Below the pieces are notes generated by a model. That model was given only the letters and a program-made list of their open reading frames with translations, had not been told where the DNA came from and searched no databases. Positions 10,047 through 20,467 of a stretch of 64,000 nucleotides of DNA are shown one piece after another. The position numbers and the translations under genes are program-made. The stretch covers positions 1 to 64,000 of the forward strand of contig CAMCUN010000008.1 of NCBI GenBank assembly GCA_945878995.1, in the 5' to 3' direction. This DNA comes from Polaromonas sp. YR568 (GTDB taxonomy: Bacteria > Pseudomonadota > Gammaproteobacteria > Burkholderiales > Burkholderiaceae_C). Numbering within the stretch: position 1 is the stretch's first letter; each line of letters begins with the position of its first letter.

Positions 10047-10265
10047 AGAGGGCCTGCCAAGCCCTTCACGGGCTTAGCGGCCGGCAAGGGATGCGCGCCA
10101 GTTCAGCCGCGGGTCGCAAGCGGGCTCTTGCGCCACGATTGAGACTCAAAGTTCAATCCATCCACCAGATCATCGATTTAGGTCTGACTGGTGCTATTCC
10201 TTGATTGCAGGCGAGGCAGGCCCGCCTCAGCTCATTTCATACTACGTAGACGCTCAGCAGCACCC

Positions 10266-10538
10266 TTATGGTGAAGCGCGCTGATAGCGAGTGGCCGCTT
10301 CGATTTCTGCCTCCCCTTCAGCCATGGGCAGGCCCGCAAAACCCGCCGCCAAACGCCCACTCAAAGCATCAAAGCGGCTGCGCTTGCGGCAAATGCGCTC
10401 GTACAGCCTCATATCCACCAAGGCGGCCAGGGGCCTGCCGTTTTTACAGATCAGCACATGGTCCTGTCTGTGCTGGACTTGGTTGAGCATTTCGTCCAAA
10501 TTTTGTTGAAACGCAAGGGCCGAAATTTGAATCAGCAT
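10266..10538 (-). CDS. Phd/YefM-type antitoxin-like protein (orphan)
   Basis: 90 aa; 'LAFQQNLDEMLNQVQHRQDHVLICKNGRPLAALVDMRLYERI' resembles Phd/YefM fold; no adjacent toxin ORF recognised. Confidence 0.6.
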   Translation of the reverse strand: MLIQISALAFQQNLDEMLNQVQHRQDHVLICKNGRPLAALVDMRLYERICRKRSRFDALSGRLAAGFAGLPMAEGEAEIEAATRYQRASP

Positions 10539-10743
10539 GACAGTTCCTTGAAATCAAAATAATCAACAAGATCAACGCAATGGTATTGCTTCGTTTGCAC
10601 CCTGTGTATCTGTTCCGTGGTGTGCCATTCACTATTTGTGGCCGCCGACGACGACGGCCGCCCACCTGGCCGCTCGGGCTTCGAGCTTACCCCCTGTGTC
10701 CTGCATGCCTAAAATTTGCACTTTAGTCTCAAGGAGCCCGCGC

Positions 10744-11655
10744 ATGCCCGCCTTCAAGACCGTCTCTATTGAGCACGACGCACGCAACCCCCGCATCGCC
10801 CGCCTGCTGCTCAACCGGCCCCAGCGCCTGAACGCCATCAACGAGGACATGCCCGGCGAGATCCGCGCCGCCGTCGATTGGGCCAACGACGATGCGCAGG
10901 TGCACGTCATCGTGGTCGAGGGCGCAGGCAAGGGCTTTTGCGGCGGCTATGACCTCACGGACTACGCCGAGCAGCAGCAAGAGCACCCCTGTCAGCAAGA
11001 GTCCCAGCCCTGGGACCCCATGCTGGACTACCGCCACATGAAGCGCTTCACCGAGGACTTCATGAGTCTGTGGCGCAGCCCCAAGCCGACCATTGCCAAG
11101 GTGCACGGCGCGGCAGTCGCCGGCGGCAGCGACATTGCCCTGTGCTGCGACCTGCTGGTGATGGCCGAGGACGCGCGCATAGGCTACATGCCCACCCGCG
11201 TCTGGGGCTGCCCCACCACCGCCATGTGGACCTTTCGCTTAGGGCCCATGCGCGCCAAGCAGGTGATGTTCACGGGCAATGTGCTCTCAGGCAAAACCGC
11301 GGCCGAGTGGGGCCTGGCCACCGCCGCCGTGCCCTTGGACCAGTTGGAGGCGCACACCCACGAGTTGGCTGAGCGCATCGCCGGCGTGCCCTCGGGCCAC
11401 TTGGCCATGCACAAAATGGTGGTCAACCAAGTGCTGCAAAACATGGGGCTGGAGCAAACCCAGGCCATGGCCACGCTGTTTGATGGCATCACCCGCCACA
11501 ACCCCGAGGGCCTGTGGTTTCGCCGCCATGCGCAGACCGAAGGCTTCAAGTCGGCGGTGGAATGGCGCGACAGCGGCCGGCCGATTCCTGAAGGGGACGA
11601 GGCGCGGCAGCTCATTCGGGAGATGGAGCAGGGGCGGCGGGGACCTGGTTTGTAA
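10744..11655 (+). CDS. Enoyl-CoA hydratase/isomerase (crotonase family)
   Basis: '[14 protein letters not shown]', '[21 protein letters not shown]', '[21 protein letters not shown]'; start [11 protein letters not shown]. Confidence 0.85.
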   Translation: MPAFKTVSIEHDARNPRIARLLLNRPQRLNAINEDMPGEIRAAVDWANDDAQVHVIVVEGAGKGFCGGYDLTDYAEQQQEHPCQQESQPWDPMLDYRHMKRFTEDFMSLWRSPKPTIAKVHGAAVAGGSDIALCCDLLVMAEDARIGYMPTRVWGCPTTAMWTFRLGPMRAKQVMFTGNVLSGKTAAEWGLATAAVPLDQLEAHTHELAERIAGVPSGHLAMHKMVVNQVLQNMGLEQTQAMATLFDGITRHNPEGLWFRRHAQTEGFKSAVEWRDSGRPIPEGDEARQLIREMEQGRRGPGL

Positions 11656-11689
11656 GTGGGCGCAGCGGGTGTTGTGTCTGTGAATCACG

Positions 11690-11790
11690 CTGCCCGCCAC
11701 GAATCGCTTGCAGGCAAGCGCCTGCAAAAACAAGCCGCATGCCCTGTAGGAGCCGGCCTGCCGGCGAATGTTCGAGGGTTCCAACCCTCA
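11690..11790. repeat. Diverged single copy of the REP/BIME-like family
   Basis: 'acgaatcgcttgcaggcaagcgcctgcaaaaacaag...ccctgtaggagccggcctgccggcgaatgttcg' matches 15559-16079 unit. Confidence 0.85.
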
Positions 11791-11809
11791 CCCGAGGCGC
11801 CAGCCAATA

Positions 11810-11835
11810 AAAAAGCCCGCATTCAGCGGGCTTTT
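11810..11835. terminator. Bidirectional intrinsic terminator between convergent hydratase and ssb
   Basis: AAAAAGCCCGC-ATTC-AGCGGGCTTTTT stem-loop with A/T flanks. Confidence 0.88.
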
Positions 11836-11854
11836 TCAATCTGCAAAGCGGCGT

Positions 11855-12361
11855 TCAAAACGGAATGTCGTCGTCCATGTCGTCAAAGCCGCTGGAGGCC
11901 TTGCTGGGCGCCGGTGCCGGGCGGGCGGCGGGTGCTGCGGTTGGGCGTGCGGCAGGGGCGGGGCGGCTGTAGCCACCGCCACCACTGGCGCCGCCGCCTT
12001 CTTCACCGCCTGGGCCGCCCATGCCTTCGCGGCCGCCGAGCAGCTGCATTTCGCTGGCGATGATCTCGGTGGTGTATTTCTCAATGCCGTCTTTGTCGGC
12101 CCACTTGCGGGTCTTCAAGCGGCCTTCCACGTAAACAGGCCGGCCTTTTTTCAGGTACTCGCCAGCAATTTCAGCCAGGCGGTCGTAAAAAACCACGCGG
12201 TGCCATTCGGTTTCTTCGACCTTTTCGCCGGTGTTTTTGTCTTTCCAATTGCGCGTGGTGGCCAGGCTGACGTTGCAGATGGCCGCGCCGTTGGGGGTGT
12301 AGCGCACCTCGGGGTCGCGCCCGAGGTTGCCAATGATGATGACCTTGTTGATCGATGCCAT
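11855..12361 (-). CDS. ssb: Single-stranded DNA-binding protein
   Basis: '[38 protein letters not shown]' OB fold and acidic C-terminal tip DDDIPF. Confidence 0.97.
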   Translation of the reverse strand: MASINKVIIIGNLGRDPEVRYTPNGAAICNVSLATTRNWKDKNTGEKVEETEWHRVVFYDRLAEIAGEYLKKGRPVYVEGRLKTRKWADKDGIEKYTTEIIASEMQLLGGREGMGGPGGEEGGGASGGGGYSRPAPAARPTAAPAARPAPAPSKASSGFDDMDDDIPF

Positions 12362-12576
12362 GTGCGTGCTCTCCTGTTACAAGCGAGTTTAACTGGCTAC
12401 CTCGCCTGCGGCAAAGGCGCAGGCGCCTGAGCTGCCCGCCCAAGCAAAGCCCGTTTGTCTTCCTTCTTGCAAAGAGCTCCACGGCCGTGCGCGCAGCCCA
12501 AGCCGTGTCAAAACGGCCCGCCCCGTCTATCATGGTCGGTTCGCCGCGCTGCGCGGCCCTCCGAGATTGCATTGCC

Positions 12577-15531
12577 TTGAACCAACTGACCGACAGCAAA
12601 TACCTGGCCCAGGCCCTGGGCGCCCAGCGCATCAGCGTGCGCGGGGCGCGCACGCACAACCTCAAAAACATAGACCTCGACATTCCGCGCAACCAGCTGG
12701 TGGTCATCACAGGGCTGTCGGGCTCGGGCAAGTCCTCGCTCGCCTTTGACACGCTTTACGCCGAAGGCCAGCGCCGCTACGTGGAGAGCTTGTCGACCTA
12801 CGCCCGGCAGTTTTTGCAGCTCATGGACAAGCCCGATGTGGACTTGATCGAGGGCCTGTCGCCCGCCATTTCCATAGAACAAAAGGCCGCCTCGCACAAC
12901 CCGCGCTCCACCGTGGGCACGGTCACTGAAATTCACGACTACCTGCGGCTTTTGTACGCCCGCGCTGGCACGCCCTTTTGCCCCGAGCACGACCAGCCGC
13001 TGCAGGCCCAAAGCGTGGGCGAAATGGTGGACGCGGTGCTGGCCCTGCCCGAGGGCACCAAGCTCATGATCCTGGCGCCCGTGGCGCGCGAGCGCAAAGG
13101 CGAGTTTGTTGATGTGTTTGAGCAGATGCAGGCCCGCGGCTATGTGCGCTTTCGGGTGGACGGCCAAACTTACGAGACCGAGAACCTGCCCAAGCTCAAA
13201 AAGGCCGAAAAGCACAACATCGACGTGGTGATAGACCGCATCAAGGTGCGCCACGCCCCGGCTGACGGCGACCGCCAGGAGTTTGACCAGCTCAAGCAGC
13301 GCTTGGCCGAAAGCTTTGAAGCGGCTTTGCTGCTGGCCGAGGGCAAGGCCATGGCGCTGGACATGGACGCCGCGCCCGGCCAGGGCGAGCGCCTGTTCAG
13401 CGCCAAATTCGCCTGCCCGGTGTGCGACTACTCGCTGGCCGAGATGGAGCCGCGCCTGTTTTCTTTCAACTCGCCCATGGGCGCGTGCAGCTGCTGCGAC
13501 GGCCTGGGCCATCGCGACTACTTTGACCCGCAGCGCGTGGTGGCTTTCCCCACGCTGAGCCTGGCCAGCGGCGCCATCAAAGGCTGGGACAGGCGCAACG
13601 CCTCTTACTTTGCCCTGCTCGAAAGCCTGGCCAAGCACTACCAAGTGAGCATTGAAGAGCCTTTTGAGTCCTGGCCGCCCGCCGTGCAGCAGGTGGTTTT
13701 GCAAGGCTCTGGCAGCGAAGAAATCAAGTTCAGCTACGTGGTCGAGTCTGGCCAGTCGGCCGGCCGCAAGGTCACCAAAAAGCATGCCTTTGAGGGCGTG
13801 ATCCCCAACTTTGAGCGCCGCTGGCGCGACACCGATTCCAACGTGGTGCGCGAAGAGCTGGCCCGCTACCGCAGCGTGCAGCCCTGCCCCGACTGCCAGG
13901 GCACGCGGCTCAGGCGCGAGGCGCGGCATGTGTTTTTGGTCAACGGTCAAGACGGCGGCCGCAAAGCCATTTACGAGATCAGCGGCGCCACGCTGCGCGA
14001 GAGCTTGGCCTACTTCAGCGGCCTGAACATGAACGGCGCCAAGGCCGACATTGCGGCCAAGGTGGTGCGAGAGATTGGCCTGCGCCTGAAGTTCTTGAAC
14101 GACGTGGGTCTCAACTACCTCAGCCTGGACCGCAGCGCCGACACGCTCTCAGGCGGCGAGTCGCAGCGCATTCGCCTGGCCTCGCAAATTGGCTCTGGCC
14201 TCACCGGCGTGATGTACGTGCTCGACGAGCCCAGCATTGGCCTGCACCAGCGCGACAACGACCGCCTCATTGCCACCTTGCAACACCTGCGCGACATTGG
14301 CAACAGCGTGCTGGTGGTCGAGCACGACGAAGACATGATCCGCGCGGCCGACCACGTCATCGACATGGGGCCGGGCGCGGGCATCCACGGCGGGCGCGTC
14401 ATGGCCCAGGGCACTTACGCCGAGGTGGCCGCCCACCCTGAATCGCTCACCGGCCGCTACCTGTCGGGTGCGCTGCGCATTGAGGTGCCCTCCACCCGCA
14501 CACCCTGGCAGCCCGTCAAAAACGGTGCGCCCGGCGCACTGCAGGCCTTGCGCATCGTGGGCGCCAGCGGCCACAACCTGCAAAACGTGAGCGTCGACTT
14601 TCCGGTCGGGCTTTTCACCTGCGTCACCGGCGTGTCGGGCTCGGGCAAGTCCACCTTGGTCAATGACACGCTCTACGCCGCTGTGGCCCGCCACCTTTAC
14701 CGCGCCCACGAAGAGCCCGCCCCGCACGAGGCCATAGAGGGCCTGGAGTACTTCGACAAAGTCATCAACGTCGACCAGTCGCCCATTGGCCGCACGCCGC
14801 GCAGCAACCCGGCCACCTACACGGGTCTCTTCACCCCCATTCGCGAGCTGATGGCCGAGATGAACAGCGCCAAAGAACGCGGCTACGGCGCCGGTCGCTT
14901 TTCCTTTAACGTGGCCGGTGGCCGCTGCGAGGCCTGCCAGGGCGACGGCATGGTCAAGGTAGAAATGCACTTTCTGCCCGACGTTTATGTGCCCTGCGAC
15001 ATCTGCCACGGCCAGCGCTACAACCGCGAAACCCTGGAAGTGCTCTACAAAGGCAAAAACATCGCGCAAATCTTGGCCATGACGGTCGAAGACGCTGCCC
15101 ACTTTTTCAGCGCCGTGCCCGCCATCTCGCGCAAGCTGCAAACCTTGCTCGACGTGGGTCTGTCGTATGTCAAGCTCGGCCAAAGCGCCACCACGCTCTC
15201 AGGCGGCGAAGCCCAGCGCGTCAAGCTCGCGCTGGAACTGTCCAAGCGCGACACCGGCCGCACGCTCTACATCTTGGACGAGCCCACCACCGGCCTGCAC
15301 TTTGCCGACATCGCGCTCTTGCTCAAGGTGCTGCACCAGCTGCGCGACGCGGGCAACACCATTGTGGTCATCGAGCACAACCTGGACGTCATCAAAACCG
15401 CCGACTGGCTCATCGACATGGGCCCCGAAGGCGGCTCAGGCGGCGGCACCGTGGTGGGCGTGGGCACGCCGGAAGACCTGGCCACCCACGAGGCCAGCTT
15501 CACCGGGCGCTACCTGCAGCGGCTGCTGTAG
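12577..15531 (+). CDS. uvrA: Excinuclease ABC subunit A
   Basis: Two ABC domains ([44 protein letters not shown]), Zn motifs; TTG start [12 protein letters not shown] preferred over the extended ORF start at 12355. Confidence 0.96.
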   Translation: MNQLTDSKYLAQALGAQRISVRGARTHNLKNIDLDIPRNQLVVITGLSGSGKSSLAFDTLYAEGQRRYVESLSTYARQFLQLMDKPDVDLIEGLSPAISIEQKAASHNPRSTVGTVTEIHDYLRLLYARAGTPFCPEHDQPLQAQSVGEMVDAVLALPEGTKLMILAPVARERKGEFVDVFEQMQARGYVRFRVDGQTYETENLPKLKKAEKHNIDVVIDRIKVRHAPADGDRQEFDQLKQRLAESFEAALLLAEGKAMALDMDAAPGQGERLFSAKFACPVCDYSLAEMEPRLFSFNSPMGACSCCDGLGHRDYFDPQRVVAFPTLSLASGAIKGWDRRNASYFALLESLAKHYQVSIEEPFESWPPAVQQVVLQGSGSEEIKFSYVVESGQSAGRKVTKKHAFEGVIPNFERRWRDTDSNVVREELARYRSVQPCPDCQGTRLRREARHVFLVNGQDGGRKAIYEISGATLRESLAYFSGLNMNGAKADIAAKVVREIGLRLKFLNDVGLNYLSLDRSADTLSGGESQRIRLASQIGSGLTGVMYVLDEPSIGLHQRDNDRLIATLQHLRDIGNSVLVVEHDEDMIRAADHVIDMGPGAGIHGGRVMAQGTYAEVAAHPESLTGRYLSGALRIEVPSTRTPWQPVKNGAPGALQALRIVGASGHNLQNVSVDFPVGLFTCVTGVSGSGKSTLVNDTLYAAVARHLYRAHEEPAPHEAIEGLEYFDKVINVDQSPIGRTPRSNPATYTGLFTPIRELMAEMNSAKERGYGAGRFSFNVAGGRCEACQGDGMVKVEMHFLPDVYVPCDICHGQRYNRETLEVLYKGKNIAQILAMTVEDAAHFFSAVPAISRKLQTLLDVGLSYVKLGQSATTLSGGEAQRVKLALELSKRDTGRTLYILDEPTTGLHFADIALLLKVLHQLRDAGNTIVVIEHNLDVIKTADWLIDMGPEGGSGGGTVVGVGTPEDLATHEASFTGRYLQRLL

Positions 15532-15558
15532 GCGATGGTTTGGTGGGGTTGGGGCCCG

Positions 15559-16079
15559 TTGCCCGGCACGATTCGCTTGCAGGCAAGCTCCTACAAAAAC
15601 AAGACGGCTGCGGGCATGACGGTTTTCTCCCCTGTGGGAGCTGGCCTGCCAGCGAATGTTCGCCTGAGCTGATGTCCGTTGACTGACACGCATCGCTTGC
15701 AGACAAGCGCCTACAAAAACAGGGCGGCTGCGGGCACGACGGTTTTCTACCCTGTGAGAGCTGGCCTGCCAGCGAATGTTCGCCTGAGCTGATGTCCGTT
15801 GACTGACACGCATCGCTTGCAGGCAAGCTCCTACAAAAACAAGACGGCTGCGGGCACGACGGTTTTTTACCCTGTGGGAGCTGGCCTGCCAGCGAATGTT
15901 CGCCTGCGCTGATGTCCGTTGCCCGGCACGATTCGCTTGCAGGCAAGCTTCTGCAAAAACAGGGCGGCTGCGGGCATGACGGTTTTCTCCCCTGTGGGAG
16001 CTGGCCTGCCAGCGAATGTTCGCCTGCGCTGATGTCCGTTGCCTGGCACGATTCGCTTGCAGGCAAGCTCCTACAAATA
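15559..16079. repeat. Tandem REP/BIME-like array, four complete 120-bp units plus partial fifth
   Basis: Unit starts near 15559, 15679, 15799, 15919, 16039; each has inverted pair 'attcgcttgcaggcaagctcctaca'/'tgtgggagctggcctgccagcgaat'. Confidence 0.93.
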
Positions 16080-16143
16080 CGCATCTCCCAGCCGCACAGC
16101 TACCATCCCAACTTCAACAACCTTTCCCTCCATCGGAGACACC

Positions 16144-16437
16144 ATGCCCAAGGCTTACTGGATCAGCACCTACCACGCCATTCACGACGAGGCCGCCGTG
16201 GCCGCTTATGCCGCCTTGGCCGGTCCGGCCCTGGCGGCCGGTGGCGCCACTTTTCTGGCGCGCGGCATGCCGCAGCTGGTGAAAGAAGCGGGCAAATCCA
16301 TGCGCACCGTGCTGGCCGAGTTCCCCAGTGTGGCCGCAGCCCAGGCCGCTTATGAGAGCCCAGGCTATCAGCTGGCGCTGGCGGCCTTGGGCCAAAACGG
16401 TGCCGTGCGCGACATCCGCATCATCGAAGGCGTTTGA
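16144..16437 (+). CDS. DUF1330 family protein
   Basis: 97 aa 'MPKAYWISTYHAIHDEAAVAAYAALAGPALAAGGATFLARG'. Confidence 0.85.
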   Translation: MPKAYWISTYHAIHDEAAVAAYAALAGPALAAGGATFLARGMPQLVKEAGKSMRTVLAEFPSVAAAQAAYESPGYQLALAALGQNGAVRDIRIIEGV

Positions 16438-16626
16438 GCACCACAACGGCTGGGTCAGGGCGTCTGCCCCCAGCCGCGCAGTGTTTCATGGTGAAAGCGC
16501 GAGTGCCTCGCCTCGAAACGCAAAGAATCTTGTCTAAAGCCCCGCATTTGCAGGCGCCTGACACACAGCGGGGTCTGCAGCCCTTGGCCCATGGCATTCT
16601 CCTCGCTCCACCACCGAGGACGCCCC

Positions 16627-17331
16627 ATGAACCGACGCCACTTTCACCTCCACACAGCCCAACACCTGGGCCTGCTGACCCTGCTCACCTGGCAGCAGGC
16701 GCATGCCCTGAGCCTGGGCGATTTAAGCGCCAGCGACGCCAGTGGCGGGCTCAAAACCGCGCTTGAAAAAGCCACCCAAGCCGCCGTGGAGAGCTTGGGC
16801 AAGGCGGGTGGCTTCATGGCCAACGAGAAAGTGCGCATTGCCCTGCCCGGCTACCTTAACGACGGCGCCAAGCTGCTGCGCACCCTGGGCCAGGGCAAGC
16901 GTGTGGATGAGTTGGTCTCGGCCATGAACCAAGGCGCCGAGCAGGCCGTGCCCCAAGGCCGCCAGTTGCTCACCCAAAGCGTGCAGCAAATGACGGTGAC
17001 CGACGCCAAAGCCATTTTGAGCGGCGGCGACACCTCGGTCACCAAGTTCTTCTCTGAAAAAACCCGTCCCGGCCTGAGCCAAACCTTTTTGCCCCTCGTC
17101 ACCCAAGCCACCGACAAAGTGGGCTTGGCCGACAAGTACAACAAGGTCGCTGCCAAGGCCTCAGGCATGGGGCTGGTCAAAGCTGAGGACGCCAATATTC
17201 AAAAGTACGTCACCGGCAAAACGCTGGACGGGCTGTACCTGGTGATTGGCGAAGAAGAAAAAAAGATACGTCAAAACCCAGTGGCTTACGGCAGTGCGCT
17301 GCTCACCAAGGTGTTTGGGGCCTTGAAGTAA
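16627..17331 (+). CDS. DUF4197 family protein (signal peptide)
   Basis: 'MANEKVRIALPGYLNDGAKLLRTLGQGKRVDELVSAMNQGAEQAVPQ' typical DUF4197 text. Confidence 0.82.
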   Translation: MNRRHFHLHTAQHLGLLTLLTWQQAHALSLGDLSASDASGGLKTALEKATQAAVESLGKAGGFMANEKVRIALPGYLNDGAKLLRTLGQGKRVDELVSAMNQGAEQAVPQGRQLLTQSVQQMTVTDAKAILSGGDTSVTKFFSEKTRPGLSQTFLPLVTQATDKVGLADKYNKVAAKASGMGLVKAEDANIQKYVTGKTLDGLYLVIGEEEKKIRQNPVAYGSALLTKVFGALK

Positions 17332-17358
17332 AGCGGGGGCTTGTTTGTCTTAGCCCGC

Positions 17359-17715
17359 TCGCCCCTTTGGGGAGAGGGGCACGCGTGAGGAAACGGTGGT
17401 GCCACGCGATGCCCCCACCCCGGCCCTCCCCCAGAGGGGGAGGGAGGAATTCGGGGAGGGCTTGTCTTGCTCCCTCGCCCTTTTGGGGAGAGGGCTGGGG
17501 AGAGGGGCACGCATGAGGAAACGGTGGTGCCACGCGATGCCCCCACCCCGGCTCTCCCCCAGAGTGGGAGGGAGGAATTCGGGGAGGGCTAGTCTTGCTC
17601 CCTCGCCCCTTTGGGGAGAGGGCTGGGGAGAGGGGCACGCGTGAGGAAACAGTGGTGCCACGCGATGCCCCCACCCCGGCCCTCCCCAGAGGGGGAGGGA
17701 GGAATTCGGGGTCCG
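17359..17715. repeat. Tandem G/C-rich repeat, about three copies of 128 bp (first copy lacks about 13 bp)
   Basis: 'ctcgccc' unit starts at about 17359, 17474, 17602; same family as 1-175. Confidence 0.92.
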
Positions 17716-17718
17716 GGT

Positions 17719-18543
17719 TCAGCCCTTGGCCGCCTCCAGCGTGTCCCGCGTTTGCAAGGCCACCGCCCGTGCGGCCTGCGCATAGTCGTCGCCCTGCGAG
17801 GCATACAAAATCGCCCTCGAAGAATTCACGATGATGCTCGCCCCCTCGCGCCAGCCGGCCTTGACCGTGGCCACCGCATCGCCTCCTTGCGCGCCCACGC
17901 CCGGAATCAACAGCGGCATGTGTGGCGCCACCTGGCGCACGCGCTCAATCTCGTTCGGGTAGGTCGCACCCACCACCAGACCCAACTGGCCGTTGAGGTT
18001 CCAGGGACCTTGGGCCAGGCGTGCCACATGCTCGTACAGCAGGGGCTGGCCCTCCACCGAGGCCAGGCGCTGGTTTTGCAAATCGTCGCCGCCCGGGTTG
18101 GAGGTGCGGCACAGCAAAAAAGCGCCCTTGCCCTCGTACTGCAAATAAGGCTCTACAGAGTCCCAGCCCATGAAGGGCGACAGCGTCACCGCGTCTGCCC
18201 CGTAGCGCTCAAAAGCCTCGCGCGCATACTGCTGGGCGGTCGAGCCAATGTCGCCGCGCTTGGCATCCAAAATAATGGGAACCTGCGGGGCCACGCGCCG
18301 CATGTGCTCCATCAGCCGCTCCAGTTGCCCCTCGGCCCGGTGCGCGGCAAAGTAGGCAATTTGCGGCTTGAAGGCCGACACCAGGTCGGCCGTGGCGTCC
18401 ACGATGGCGGCGCAAAAGTCGTAAATCTTGTTGGCGTCGCCCTTGAGCCGACCCGGAAAGCGCGTGGGCTCCGGGTCCAGGCCCACGCACAACATTGATT
18501 GGTTCTGGCGCTCGGCGGCGGCCAGCATCTGGAGAAAGATCAT
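17719..18543 (-). CDS. pyrF: Orotidine 5'-phosphate decarboxylase
   Basis: '[14 protein letters not shown]', '[20 protein letters not shown]'. Confidence 0.95.
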   Translation of the reverse strand: MIFLQMLAAAERQNQSMLCVGLDPEPTRFPGRLKGDANKIYDFCAAIVDATADLVSAFKPQIAYFAAHRAEGQLERLMEHMRRVAPQVPIILDAKRGDIGSTAQQYAREAFERYGADAVTLSPFMGWDSVEPYLQYEGKGAFLLCRTSNPGGDDLQNQRLASVEGQPLLYEHVARLAQGPWNLNGQLGLVVGATYPNEIERVRQVAPHMPLLIPGVGAQGGDAVATVKAGWREGASIIVNSSRAILYASQGDDYAQAARAVALQTRDTLEAAKG

Positions 18544-18673
18544 GCGCAGATTGTAAGAAGCGCCCAGACCTGACCGCTGTTGGCAGAGCCCAGGCGACTC
18601 CTCCGTCTCAGACGCGGCGTGAATCAGCGAACAGAACGCGACCGGCCATGCGCTGGCAAGACCCTGTGATCCA

Positions 18674-18715
18674 AAGGCTTAAAGCCTTCAAACGAGAATA
18701 ATTCTCATTTATAAT
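18674..18715 (+). promoter_or_regulatory. Fur box (18691-18709) overlapping predicted promoter (-10 TATAAT 18710-18715), preceded by a 7-1-7 inverted repeat (18674-18688)
   Basis: AACGAGAATAATTCTCATT, palindromic core GAGAATAATTCTC; AAGGCTT-A-AAGCCTT upstream. Confidence 0.85.
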
Positions 18716-18744
18716 GAAAGTCCACCCCCTTTTCAGGAAGTCAT

Positions 18745-19023
18745 ATGGCGCAGTCACCCCCTTCATCAAGCTGCCAGCACACCTTGCTGGCCCAAAGCCC
18801 GGTCGGGCATGTGTCGGCCTGCTCCGATTGTGGGGTGGTGCATCTGAGCTTGGACTGCGTGACGGTTCGGCTGGAGTTGAGCGCTTTTGTGGCCCTCACA
18901 GAGATGCTGTCGCAAGCGCATAAACGCTTGAACTGCACGCAGACACCGGCAGCCCCCACCTTGCTAGAGCCGACCCATGCGGTCCATCGAGCAACAAGAC
19001 CGCACAAGCTGGAGGTCTCATGA
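18745..19023 (+). CDS. Small Cys-containing hypothetical protein, Fur-box-controlled
   Basis: 92 aa with 'VSACSDCGVVHLSLDCVTVRLELSAFVALTEMLSQAH'; stop overlaps DUF2325 start (ATGA). Confidence 0.8.
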   Translation: MAQSPPSSSCQHTLLAQSPVGHVSACSDCGVVHLSLDCVTVRLELSAFVALTEMLSQAHKRLNCTQTPAAPTLLEPTHAVHRATRPHKLEVS

Positions 19024-20246
19024 GTGATCAATGTGCCAGCCCGCCTGCGAGCACGACAGGGTCTCGCCGCAGACGGCTTTGGAACCTTCCCGCCTTATGC
19101 CATTGCCCCGTGGTGGGCGTGTGTTTTCCCCTGCCCGCCCTGCGACAGTTGGTCAACAAGGCCTTGGGTGGCAAAGCTGTCGCGGACGACTACGACGTGC
19201 ATGTCGGCGCGGTGGCGCAATGCACCCAGCGCAATCGGCTGTCCGAACTGCTGCAAAAGGATCTGGAATCACGCTACGCCAGCACGGTTCAGGGCTTTCG
19301 CGCCGCAAGAGACACTCCAGCGGTCGCCGACTTGTGGGCGGCTGCTCTCAGGAAGGCCGATGTGGCCGGGGCGTTCTGGGCCACGCTGACCCATCCGCGC
19401 TGCGACGATGCGCTGCAAGAGGCGGTATTGCGTGACATGCACATGCTGCAACATCAAGCGGGCGCGGCCGTGCGGGTCGATGCGGCTCGCGTCAACGAGC
19501 TGATCAAGGAAAACGGGGTTTTGGCGCGAGAGTTGGGCAAGGCGCAAGAGCGCTGCACCCGTGTGATCGCTGAAAAATCAGCGCAGATCAATGAGCTTCA
19601 TGCGCAGTTGATGCGGCAACGCGCCACAGCGATAGGCAAGGACACACAGATTGCGTTCCTGAGTCAGGATCTCGAGCAACTCAAGGCCTCGCTGCCGGAC
19701 TATGAGTACACCACCCCACTGCGCCAAAAGCTCGAACACATGCGCGCCCGACAGGCCGAACTGGAGGCGCAAAACGCGCTGCTGCGCCAGCGGCTCAGCC
19801 AAGCGCAACGCTCGCTGAGTCTTCCCAACAGGGAAGTGACCTGCGCACCTGCCACCGACGGTCACAAGCAGGCCCTCAAGGAAAGCCCAATCACGTTCCA
19901 CCTCAAAGAGAAGACGATCTTGTGCGTGGGCGGCCGCCATGGAAATGTGCCCAACTACCGCGATGTCATCGAGAAGGCGGGCGGGCAGTTCGCCCACCAT
20001 GACGGTGGAATGGAAGACAGCCAGGCTTCGCTCGACGCGGTCCTGGCCGCCGCAGATCTGGTGATTTGCCAAGCCGGCTGCATCAGTCACAACGCCTACT
20101 GGCGGGTCAAAGACCACTGCAAGCGCACAGGCAAACAATGTGTCTTTGTCGAAAACGCCAGCACATCGTCCCTGACCCGCACTTTGCAACGCATCGCCGC
20201 AGATGACACCGGCTGGGACCTGGCCGAAAACACCCTCGAAAAATAA
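19020..20246 (+). CDS. DUF2325 domain-containing protein with central coiled coil
   Basis: C-terminal 'KTILCVGGRHGNVPNYRDVIEKAGGQFAHHDGGMEDSQASLDAVLAAADLVICQAGCISHNAYWRVKDHCKRTGKQCVFVEN' typical DUF2325; coiled-coil-like middle; N-terminal 'LCHCPVVGVC'. Confidence 0.88.
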   Translation: MSDQCASPPASTTGSRRRRLWNLPALCHCPVVGVCFPLPALRQLVNKALGGKAVADDYDVHVGAVAQCTQRNRLSELLQKDLESRYASTVQGFRAARDTPAVADLWAAALRKADVAGAFWATLTHPRCDDALQEAVLRDMHMLQHQAGAAVRVDAARVNELIKENGVLARELGKAQERCTRVIAEKSAQINELHAQLMRQRATAIGKDTQIAFLSQDLEQLKASLPDYEYTTPLRQKLEHMRARQAELEAQNALLRQRLSQAQRSLSLPNREVTCAPATDGHKQALKESPITFHLKEKTILCVGGRHGNVPNYRDVIEKAGGQFAHHDGGMEDSQASLDAVLAAADLVICQAGCISHNAYWRVKDHCKRTGKQCVFVENASTSSLTRTLQRIAADDTGWDLAENTLEK

Positions 20247-20467
20247 AGACCCAGGCAGAAGGACCCACAGGCGTGAAAAGCCCCTGCTTTAGTTTTGCCA
20301 TGTGCAGGTCTGCACGCGCCCGCACCAACGCTTGCGCGCCAGGGCTGAACTGAGCGCCGCGTCACTTCTGCCCTGGCCCTGCGCACGGTGAGTGATTTCG
20401 CCACCGCCACCGCGCCATCAAGGTTAAGCTGCGCCCATCCCAGTCACCCACCACCGCAAAACTGCAC

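Noticed and set aside
12362-12576. LexA/SOS box expected between ssb and uvrA
   Set aside because: No convincing CTGT-N8-ACAG sequence found by eye in the gap
12355-12576. Extended N-terminus of the uvrA ORF
   Set aside because: Residues before [12 protein letters not shown] do not look like UvrA and overlap the ssb start region; likely upstream open frame
12508-13950. 480-aa minus-strand ORF opposite uvrA (also 14149-15183)
   Set aside because: Composition typical of antisense frames (His/Ala/Gly/Gln rich); uvrA is unambiguous
15559-16079. Possible CRISPR array
   Set aside because: Whole 120-bp units are repeated with no unique spacers and contain inverted REP-like pairs; no cas genes
17359-17715. 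Possible CRISPR or coding repeats (ORFs 17286-17834)
   Set aside because: Tandem copies without variable spacers; ORFs are translations of G/C-rich repeat
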